From positions 12,356,001 through 12,420,000 of the forward strand of contig JAWQUS010000026.1 of NCBI GenBank assembly GCA_036365455.1: DNA of 64,000 nt, read 5' to 3'. The position numbers and the translations under genes are program-made. Below the pieces are notes generated by a model. That model ran no database searches. It was given only the letters and a program-made list of their open reading frames with translations, and had not been told where the DNA came from. Positions 45,639 through 57,600 of the stretch are shown here, piece by piece; position 1 is the stretch's first letter, and every line of letters begins with the position of its first letter. This DNA comes from Macrosoma leucophasiata. Its lineage: Eukaryota > Arthropoda > Insecta > Lepidoptera > Hedylidae.

Positions 45639-48600
45639 CTATGGCACTGGTTCTTCTTCGGTACCTTCCTCAGAATCATAGACTGGGGCACCATTCTTCA
45701 TCTGTATCACAGACTTCTTTCTATGTCTGTGCTCTTTCAGGTCCTTCTCGATGTTTCTGAACAAAATCAAACACATTTTGTTAGAACGTATTGTAGGAAT
45801 AGATCATATTCCACGTTTAACTAATATAAAACGTAGTTGCAGTAAATTAGGCGCTCTGCACATGAAGCAAATATTGCAGCAACTAGATACTAACAACTGT
45901 CTGCCAACGGGCTGTTCACATATACATATTTCAATTGGACTGTGCACACAGCAACTCGAGTTTCGTGTTTCGGTGATCGCCAAAAGTTTACAGTTGCTGT
46001 AATTGATGACTAGGTTAGTTCTTAATTGCCGCAAGTAGCAACCGTTTCATACTATACCGGTTTTAAAGTTGCCAGTTTCCGCAACTGTCAATCGCAACGC
46101 GTCGGGCAATGTCACACCCTCCCTCCCTCTCGGTGTGCCCATAAATGTTAGTGTCGCTCAAAACAACTGAAACTAGTCGTAAACGTTTTAGCAACTATCA
46201 ATTTTTACAGAAAACTTTTAAAATGTTGATAGTTGCCTCAACTTAGTTGCTCCATGTGCAAAGTGCCTTAGCCAACCTTTGGATGTCCTAAAGCAAGAAC
46301 TAATTGTTGGCCATAGAGTTTTACTGGTGGACCTGGTTGTACAATTCTAGTGTCGGAATCTGCCGCCAAATAGCAACAGATAGCACTGTCGCGTTCCGGT
46401 TAAATGGTAATGTAACCCTGTAATAACTATCACAGAGACAAAATAAAAAATATTTCGTAGCAAGCTGACCACTGGTTTTTTTTTTAATTTATAGGCTGCA
46501 GTCGTCACTTTAAGATCCATGTAGGCTGCATGCTTGTTTGACACTTTGTCACATACAAAAGGCTGAATTAAATTACCGCCGTTGGACGAAAATCTTGAGC
46601 AACGGCCCCTAATAGCATGCCGGTGCCTAATCATGAAATAAGTTCAAGGAAAGTGACAGAAAATGGCGCTTTTATGGTACGAATTTATCTTAAATTGTTA
46701 ACGATATTACAAGTATTAAACTTTCTCTTAAATGATCTCCACGTTATAATAATGGCAACCCATTATACGTTCCACAGCTCGGCACGAGTCTCTCCCCTTT
46801 TTTTGGGGGCAGGCCTGGAGCTTACTCCACCACGCTGCTCCAATGCGGATTGGTGGAGGTGGGTGGGTTAGTGGCCAACCCGCTGTCGGATGTTTTCAAA
46901 CCGCCCATTAGGCCTCCGACAAGATTTAACGACTGCTATCCATCGATAGCAACCGGGACCGACGGCTTAACGTGCCCTCCGAAGCACGGAAACGCGCATT
47001 TAATTTGCCACTAGCGGTCACCCATCATACTACCCGACCGCGCCCGTAGTGCTTGACCGAGTAGATCGTATACGATCTACACCAGCCGCTGGGCCATGCG
47101 CGCTTCTCCACGTTATCTCCACGTTACCTCGCTTTAACTCTTTAACCCATTCCCAGCCCCATGTACCACATGTGACCAATTGTATTGTTAGAACCGTTGT
47201 GTCTGCTTACGGGACAGTGAACGGTCCAACGTTTTCAGTATTACAAAATAATGTTAGAATGAAATAAATTACCTGGCACTTATCAGTGGATGTAGAGCAC
47301 GCTTCAAACTGGCGAACAGATAGGAATATGAACGCTCTTGCTCGGCGAGCAAATCGCGAGCAGATTCAATCGGTTCCCAGAGTTGTTCGCCGAGCGACTC
47401 GTCGAGCAGTTCGGGGAGATCGTCGCTGCGTCTGTCTGAATCGCCGCACGGCGCTGACACTGAACGGTCGAAGTGCACCTTTTTCCTGGAAAATATTAAA
47501 TAAAAAGAATATTAATAGCGTTTTTAGTGGAGATTTAACGACATTTTTAACTCGGAAATGCCATTAGAGATGTCTATTTTTTTTTGCGGCACGTCTCAAG
47601 ACTGCACTAGTCTAACACGGGCGAACGGCGAGCACAAAGGGTGTTCTCAGCAACGCAACTGCCTAATAGTAGTAACACACGTCCGGATTCGGTACGGCGG
47701 ACCAAATCTGCACGAGCGGACCGCATCGGACTTGATTAGTAATAATTATGTCCGCCGAACTCCTCACACACGGCCATCTTGTCGGCCACGGACATTTGGT
47801 TCGGAGCGTATCGAATCCGCGGTCCGCTCCATACCAAATCCGGAGGGCGACCCCTTTAAGTCTGAACCTCGGCTTAGGGCATTGCGGAGAGACACAAGAC
47901 ATATGCGATTATAAACAAATACTAACTGGTCATCATTAGCGGCGTCGCTAGTGGGCGAATGCGGGGGTGAAGGTGACGAGCACTTGAAGGTCGCTTGCGA
48001 GCGGAACTCGGGCAGCGCGCACGAGCTGCCGAACGCTTGCAGCGAGCGCGCGCGCACGTAGATGAACGGCCGGATTATGCGCATGTCGTGTTCCCTGAGA
48101 ACAAATGAATATGCTTCATTTTTATACTGTTATGCCTTGTTGCAGTTAGGTAAACTTAATTACGGATGTCTACAGTGTTGGTCATGTAGAATAGAAAAGT
48201 AAACAAATAGGAAGTTATTAAGAAATTTTAGAATTTTTTGACTTTGTTTCATACGTACCTACGTGGCCGCACCACAATATATATTTATGCTATGCTCTAT
48301 TATACTAACTCAAGTATATAAACGCTATAGCGCGGATATGATCGCTCGAGAGCGTATCACTTAACATGTCCGTTTTCTTTAGACTGTGATAGTAGATTGT
48401 CTTCATATACGTGTTTATTTGGTAGTGTGTGTATATTTGAGTTAATGTTGAAATTACGAGTGCGAAACGGTTTACTTACTTGACCCTAGAGTGCGCTTTG
48501 AGGGTCCACAGGGTGCCAGCGTGCAGTGCGCCGGCGAGGAAGGCGGCGGCGGCGTGGTCGAGGCTCTGCGCGACGGCCGCCACGCCGTACCCGCAGGCCG

Positions 48601-51600
48601 CCGTCTCGTCGTACGTGCGACAGAGCACCGCTAAGATCTACGTTCACTTTGTCGTAAAATTAACTACTTACTTCATTTGATTCTGTCTGTACAGTAACCT
48701 CGCTTCGTACCAAGTCATAGGCGCACGCCCCGCTCATACTGTGCAGTGTCACCGCTATAGCCACGCGCTAAGCTCTAGTGAGTACATTGCCTACAAACTA
48801 CACTCTTTTCGTACGTTATCATGTATGTATATAGATGCATTTGCACTTGTACTATGAACTCTGGAGTACTACTCACTTGACCCTATAGTGCGCTTTGAGG
48901 GTCCTCAGGGTGCCAGCGTGCAGTGCGCCGGCGAGGAAGGCGGCCGCGGCGTGGTCGAGGCACTGCGCGACGGCCGCGACGCCGTACCCGCAGGCCGCCG
49001 CCGCGTCGTACGTGCGCCGCCGCACCGCGTGCGACGCCCAGCGGTGCAACTCGCAACGTTTGCCGCTGCTACCGCGCCCTGTGCGAACCAAATACGTCTT
49101 TTTATGTAAAGAAGGTGGCAAACAAGCGTGCAGTTCACATTGATGTTAAGTAGTGACTGCAGCCTATAGACGTCTACACAAAAACCAGAGGTAAAAATGC
49201 AAATGCGTTGCCACTCCTGAGACCTAAATTGTAATGTCTCTGTAATAGTTATTACGGGGCGATACATTACCATCGAACCGAAACACGACACTGAACACTA
49301 CCATCTGGCGGCAGATAGAGGTAATACGCTGGTGCCTACGCTCACAAGCTCCGTCACTAGAGCTCTACCACCAGTAAATTTTACATTTAAGATAAAAATA
49401 CGAACCCGGACATAAAACTCGAAACTTTTAAAACACCGCGCTACTGAATCCTTACTTCGGTTCCGAATAATAATATCACCGAAAAAATATTCGTATTCCT
49501 AAAAACACATTGTTATATACCTGACGACAAAATATATAAACCATAAAAATTCCTGAAAGTCGACAAAATGTTGAAAAGCGAAAAAGTATCAAAAATGACC
49601 AAACCCGAAACCTAAAAATCGTTCAAATATTTGTCGCGATACGGGAATCGAACCCGCAACTCTCAGAACAAACGATCGTCACGCATCGTTGGACCAATCT
49701 ATCATAAAATTGGTTTAATCCAAAGAGGGTACGTCGTAAAAATAAACATAATACTCACTTTGTCAAATATGTATAGAGAACGCGCTATTGTTGTCCCATC
49801 ATAATCACTCACCACATTCAGACACTGGACTTCGTAAATTCGATCACATATCGAATCACAGGTCCAAACTGAACTGGCTGCCTATTCGCCAAAGAAGATC
49901 TTTAAGAATTCTCTGTTTACTTTACTCTATACTTAACGATCCGTGTTCTCCCATCTATCTCAAACAAAAATTTAAATTTCTGGGTGATTCCCACAGCCTC
50001 AATCTTCGCTCGTCAGCTAGACTTATTCTCAATATCCCTTCTCATCGTACTGGTTTTGTGTCAAGTTCTGTTACCTGCACAGCAGTTAAACTTTGGAATG
50101 CACTACCCTTTGACATTAAAAAAGCTCCGAGTAAGCTGTCATTTAAATTCAAACTTCGTTGTTTTTTTCTAAATTCATTGGCTCAAAACAGCGGCTAACA
50201 CATATGTATGAAAATGTATTTAGGTATCTAAATCTTTCGTCGATTGTTACTATGTTTAACAGTATTTATGATTTATTATAGTCATTGGTACAGCAGCTTG
50301 GTGTATATGTTCATTATTAATGTATTATGCTATTATTATATTTAAGTATGTGTATTTTTATTATTATATATTTAGGTATATTATTTAGGTGTGTACATAA
50401 ATACATAAATAATATATATATGTGTGTATATATATATATATATTTATCTGTTATTTTGGTTTGAATTTTATTTTTTTTTTTCTCTCGGCAACTTTTGATG
50501 CTCTCTTTTACAACCCTAAGGTTGACTGGCAGAGAATGCCTTATGGCATTAAGTCCACCTTATGTACACATTTTGTATTAAGTGCATTAAAGATTAAATA
50601 AATAAATAAATAAATACACCAAGTCATCCAAATGTACCTAACCATCACTTATTTATTCCTTTTTTGAGTTGTAAGTACCTAATAATTCTTTCCCTTGTTT
50701 GTCAATCTCCAATTTAAACCTTAAACATGTAACAAGTCCGATGGTGGAGGCCTGGTACCTGTAGCACAGGGAATCCTAGTTCAGGTATCAGTCTCCACAA
50801 ATAATTTTAATAGCATTTACCTCATGTTTTTGTAACCTTCAATTTTAAGATTTTATTTGTGAAGAATCAAATAAATAAACATTTCAAACATTTTATTTCA
50901 TCATAATACCTATGCTCTAAGTATGTCGCGTAGGGTGATCTACAGTATTTAGCATGCTCTCATAGAGATGACTCTCATACGGACAATGCCGGATTTAAGC
51001 ATAGGCAACATAAGCAGTTGCCTATTAGGGCCGCCGAAGCATCCGTCCCTCAATACAGATGAAAGTGTAAAAAAAATAAAAACACAATACTCACTTTGCT
51101 CATTATCATCCAATTTGTCTTGATATATAAACTTGACGCCGAGCGAGCTGCAATACGACATCAGGTGTAGAGGGTCCACGTCCGTCTGTGGCTCGTGCAC
51201 GAATAGAGCACCTGGAATAGATCAATATCCTGTTTACTTCAAATAATAATGGCAACCCTTAAAACGTCCCACTGCTGGGACACTGCACGAGTCTCTCCCC
51301 TTTTTAGGGGGAGGCCTGCAGCTTACTCAACCCCGCTGCTCCAATTCGGGTTGGTGAAGATACGGATTAGTAGGCAACACGATATCGGATGTTTTTAAAC
51401 CGCCCATAAGGCCTTCGACAAGTTTTAAGGACTGCTGTCTATCAATAGCAGTCGGAACCGACGGCTTAACATGCCATCTGAAGCACAGAAACGCGGTTTG
51501 TAATTAGCCACTAGCCGTCACCCATTACACACCCGACCGCGGCCGTATTGCACAACCGAGTAGATTGCTTGCTTTTGATAGATCTACACCAGCCGTGGGC

Positions 51601-54600
51601 CCATTCGCACTTCTTACTTCAAATACAGAGACGCAATTGCGGAGGTCCCAACTATAAGCATTGAAGATGGCTACCAGGTTGGTTAGGGGCCATCTACAAA
51701 ATATATCACGCTAAAATAAACCTTTTCTGACCCCCTCCCCTCCTAATGTCACGATGTGTCACATTAAATGTGACCCCCCCCCGCCCTTAAAATATTACGT
51801 TACAAAAACTAAGATTCCGAATATGTCAATGTTTTTAACGTCAATTTGCCCTCTGCTCACCTTGTTACATTTTGTCACACTCAGGGAGACCCCTCCCCTC
51901 TTGTGAACATATTATTTTATGAACAGCCCCTTAGGCAAGTTAATAAGGGTTTCACTTTACTGATAATAAGTAGTTATTTTACGTCATGTAGTGGAAAACA
52001 AGCATTCACATTGATGGTAAATGACAAGTGTATCCAATAAACATCTACATATTTCCAGAGATTTCAATGTACAGGATCCAGCAAGAAATATTGCACATCG
52101 ACCTTAGGAAAGAGAGTTCGGCTTATTTCGGGTCTGTAGAGCGTTATCTCTTTCCCACCTTACCAATGCGACTTTTTTTTTTGTTATTTTGGCATTGCTG
52201 CTAAGCTTATTGCCAGTGTCAAGTAAAACGATATTTTGTATTAGTATTTTAAGCAGCGTAAAAGTTAGTATTAGTCAGTCAGTCAATTATTTTTAAGTCA
52301 GTCAAGAGAGTACAGTCAGAAATTCGAGTAAAGCGATGGCTACTTTACCAGAACATTTACGATGAAGTTTTGGAGGCAACCTGAAAGGTCGTGTTTTCGC
52401 ACTGTTATTCTATTTCACTATACACGGGCACTGTAATTAATAAACCTATATCAAACAAAATGCCACCAACTTTATTTAATACTAGCTGTGCCCACGACTT
52501 CGTCTACGTGAGAAAAAGTATGATTGTTCAGTATCTACCCGGACGAAGTCAAAAGAAACAAATGCGACGTTTATCAACCATTTTGTTCAAGTTTTGACCA
52601 ATACTGGACTATCGGTGCTTACGTAGGCAGTGTACAGCAGAGATAACGCGCTACGAAGTCGAAACGTAGGCTCGATGTGCAATATTTCTTGCTGGGAACT
52701 GTAAATGCGTTGCTACTCTCTATTTCTAAATTGTTTTATATATTTGGCAGAAATTACAGGAGCGGAACATGATGAAGTAGGCACCACCGCATTATCACCG
52801 CACCCACACAGCATTGTCACCAAGTGGTAGTGTTCAGCACTATCATGTGCCGGTTCGGCAATAATAATCACAGAGGTAAAACCACTTAGACTTCAATGGT
52901 TGCTAACGCATTTGCAAATTGACCTCGGGTCGGCTGCTGTCACTTTTTTATGTAAGTAAGGTGGCAAACAAGCATGAAAATTACATTGATGTTAAGTGAT
53001 GACTGCAGCCTTTAGACGCCCACACAAAAACCAGGTCAAAATGCAGATGCGTTGCCACCCCTAAGGCCTAAGGTGTTATGTCTCTGGGTTAGTTATTAAC
53101 AGGGCCATACATCACTATCTAATCGGAACACGATAGTGCTGAACACTACCACTTGGCCGCAAACGGATTAGTTAATGCTGTGGTGCCTACGTCCTCGAGC
53201 TCCTGTACTGGAACTCTACCACCAGTAGAACCACTTACCATTACGTGAACTGCATTTTTGTTTCACATTATCATTTTATTTTAAAAAATCACGAGACGCT
53301 ATTACAAAAGTCCTTTAGCTATGTAAAGAATATGCTTACCAATACTAAAGTGTATTCCTTTTGCCCGTGCATAGAACTGGTAACGGTGCATGGTGTGAAG
53401 CAGGGCGATGGAGTCGCGACTGCCGGAGAGGCACACCAGCACCTTGTCTCCCGGTCTCACCATGTTGTATTCGTGAATGGCCTTCAAAAAAATCATAATA
53501 AAAAGAACCTGTATAACCCCGTAGAATAGTACAGTCTGGGAGTTCTCCGGTCATCCGAATTGGAGCTTACTCCACCACGTTGCTCCAATGCGGGTTGGAG
53601 ATATGGATTAGTGGCCAGGCCACTGTCGGATGTTTTCAAACTGCCCATAAAGCCTTCAACAAGATTTAACGACTATCAATAGCATAACCAGAACCGACGG
53701 CTTAACGTGCCCTCCGAAGCACGGAAACGTGTATTTTAATATGCCACTAGCGGTCACCCATTACCCACCCGACCGCGCCCGTTTCGCACAACCAAATAGA
53801 TTGCTTTACGATCTCACCAGCCGCAGGGCCATGCGCGCTTCACTCGAACCTCTACCAGAGAATATGTAATAATTGCCTCTACCACGAGTAATAAAGATAG
53901 AAGATTATTTTAATACCTCAACAGTAGCTTTCCAGACATCCTTGGGAGAGCGGTGCCACTTCCCCTCGTCGTCGAAGGTGAAGTCGGTGAGGGAGGCGTC
54001 GCTGCAAGCACTACTGTCGTCCTGCTCCGTCTCCTCCCACTCCGTCTTCAATAGCCGGTATTCCGATTCGCTGTACATCAATACAATTTCATTTTGAATT
54101 CCGTCCATTTTAAAGAAAAGTTAGAAAGGACACATTTACTATGTGTCCTTTTGGAAGTTGGAAAGGGTCATGGTAAGATATGTACAGAAAAATATAATGG
54201 CAAAACAGTTCTGAAATATGATCTAGTGAACATAAGAAACATTTTCTGGTATTTAAAAACATTTTTAGTTCTCCGGGATAAAAAGCTGAAATTTGAAGAT
54301 TTGTGGAGTGCTTCTAGTTTTGTCAGGGAAAATAATTTTTATTCCGATGAATTATAAATATTTTAAATACCAGGTATGTTTCTATGTATCTTCACGCCAG
54401 GTCCCTTACGGGGTAGGCAGAGGGTGTGGATCGCCAGATATCCCGGGCCTGACATACCTCCCGTGCTTCTCCTACATTCATCATTCTCTTCATACATTCC
54501 TAAGACTTTTTACCCCCACCCTCAGACAACACTGGACCTATTGGTAGGTCAGTCTTGGACAGCAGCCTATAGACATCTCCACACAAAGTCCAGAGGTCAA

Positions 54601-57600
54601 AATGCAGGTGCGTTGCCATCCCTGAGACCTAAGTTGTTATGTCTCTATGGTAGTAATTACGGGGCCATACATTGGCATCTAACCGGCACACGGTAGTGCT
54701 GAATCAGTGTTCAATGGCAATCCATTTGGCGAAAGATAAATTAGGTATTTCTCACGGTGGTAGAGCATCAGTGACGGAGCTGGCGGGCGTAGGCACCACC
54801 GCATTACCTAATATACTTGCCGCTAAATGGTAGTGTTCAGCACTATCGTGTTTCGGTCAGGTGGTAATGTACGGCCCTGTGATTTCCGGCACAGAGGTAT
54901 TACACCTTAGGCCTCAAGAGTGGCAACGCATCTGCATTTTGACCTCTGGTCATTGTGTGGGTGTCTATAGGCTGCAGTCATCACTTAGCATCAATGTGAA
55001 CTGCATACTTGTTTGCCACTTTTATTACATAAAAAAAATTGGTAATCCGGTGCCGCCTACGCCCTCGAGCCCCTACATTGGGACTCTACCTACCAACAAT
55101 GGTGTAAAGGCATTTCTTGGCGATGCGAATCATACCTCCTTTCAAAATAATGATCCTCTTGCGAAATCCTCTGTCCATCAGTTCCGTACCCACTAGATCG
55201 GGAGCTCCGGTCTGAACAGCTTGATGAAGCATTTGACGACCTGCTGGATCTCTTGGACTCCGTGGTTGATGTTGTGCTGAAACAATAAGTTTTTTTTTAT
55301 TTAATGAAGGAGGCAAACAAGTATCCAGTTTACATTGATCTTAACTGATGACTGCAGCCTATAGACACCCACACAAAGACCAAAGTTCAAAATGCAGACG
55401 CTTTGGCACCCCTGAGATCTTAGTTTAATTGTTTTATATCTGTGATAGTTCATACTCAAGGCTGACCTACCATGACCAAATAGGTCGAGTTCTGTCTGAT
55501 GGTGGTGTCAAAAGTCTTAGGAATCGGCGTGCATGTATGAAGAGAATGATGAAGGTAGACGAGGCACAAGAGGTTTGTCAGAACCGGGATGTCTGGCGCT
55601 CTACACTCTCTGCCTACCCCGTTAGGGACCTGGCGTGAAGATACATACATACATAGTTCATACTTTATTTTACCTAAATATATATTAATTACACGACAAA
55701 GATTAAAGGAAATTACATTCTTTTACGATGTTTTCGTGATAAAATGAAATTTGGTAGAGAACAACTTTTAAACGAACATTAAAACACGTTTTTCTGCTCC
55801 TGCGAAGACAGGAAGATATTTGTTTCTATCTATTTTGCTGACAATTTCTGTTGTAGCAAAATCCGTGTTGTCACAATGCGCAATTGCTCTAATGAAACAT
55901 GGAAGGGTCAGACTGATTTATAACTTGACTGATCGCCAACAATCTTATTACGACTAATTCACAGGATTTTACTTAGCTAAAATTCCCGATTTAACAATTT
56001 GGAAAGTTTTCAATGGCCTATCCCACTCAACTCACAACACGAGGCCTATTGTTTTTTAATCATTACGAAATAGAACAAAATAGATAATCATTTTTAAACG
56101 TGTCACACCTGGGTTCAAACATTTTCTCACGCTTCATTGTGAGAGAGACGTAGATAAGTATATACTTCAGCACAGGTTGATCTGTGGTACCTGAATGGAT
56201 TGACTTTAGAGATCCATTTATTTTGAATACAGATAACATACATAAATGACTTATTATATTTAGCAAGTTTTAATTTTGCATTAAAGCCTATTATTGTCAT
56301 TCATAATATTCTGGCGTCGGGACGTGATGACCGGTGGGGTCATCACGTCCCCACTAGTGGTAGAATTTTCGTCTAGAAGAAGAGAATTCTTTCGCAAGTG
56401 CAGTCAGTCAACCGAACATTGGCGGTCAAACCATTCCAATAGGACGGTAGTAAATATAACAACGCGGGATGGGCGGCAGCGTCCCGCGATAAAACTACCG
56501 TCACTGCGATCGCCAATCCGCCTGCCAAAAGTGGCGATTATGGCATATTCTCCCCTAATGTCTGACTACGCTGTTGTAAGCGTCGTTGGGGAAGGCTTTG
56601 TCCAGCAGTGGGCTTCATTCGGCTGGAGTGATGATCAAATATAACTGAAAATTCCACAAAAAATGTCTGAATTTAATATCAGCTAATATTACTAACCGAT
56701 TTCGTGGTTCCCCGTCATCTGGTATTTTAAACACCACTCTGCCGGTATCAGTATTATCGCTATACCTCTTCTCTTGTCGGATGTGATCTCCAGAACATAC
56801 TGGCACTCCTTCAATGATGTCCGGTACTTCACTTTTCTCATATTTTTGGCATCGAAGTCTCCCCTGTAGCTTCCTCAACTTGTGCGTCGCTGGATCTGAG
56901 GAAGTTCGCCATTTTATTCGAATATTGAAACATATCCTCTTTCATGGATGGCTGAATATTTGTCCCGTGTACAATGTTAAATGAGATCTAGATGTCACCA
57001 GCTTCAATTTAAGATTGATAAAGATCGCAATGAAGAACAATAAATTTATATTAATTTGAATGAAAGAATGAATTGTTTACGTGGTTATTGCCATAAAAAG
57101 GCAAGGTGAACAGCAATACAATTGAAAAACTTACCAAAGTCCACATATGTGTCAGTTTCAGTAAAAGTCATGTTGATCCCACTGTCCTGTGAGCTGATCG
57201 AGGGATTTTGGCACCAGTTTTTCTTCATACAACAGTGTCTACAAGTTGTATCCGTACAGCTAATTTCATCATCAGAAAGTTTGTTTGAGCTTAAAGATTT
57301 TGGAAGGTTTGGCGAATTCTGAGATGTCGTCACTACTTGTATTATAGTGTCTGGAGTGGAAGTTTCACTGGAATTAAAAGATATACTATTCGGGCCAGAG
57401 GCTTCATGAGATGGAGTGCACTGTGCTGATTTAGGTGATTGCACAGAAGGTGAACGTTTGTAAAACCGATTATCCTCTTCATCATACTGTGAAGGAAGCA
57501 CTGGACTTGTAGGACACTTTCTTAAGCACTGCGAGTTAGACGCTTTAAGATCTAATCCTAATTCAGGACCTGAACCTATTCTTTGCCTAACGGGCTGAGG

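Noticed and set aside
47764..48084. 106-codon minus-strand frame taken as a whole gene
   Set aside because: Only 47927-48094 is coding (exon 10 of the fusion gene). The rest reads through the donor into the intron.
49632..49705. tRNA gene candidate on the minus strand
   Set aside because: Box B is good, but the 5' and 3' ends do not pair and box A is weak. It is the head of another SINE.
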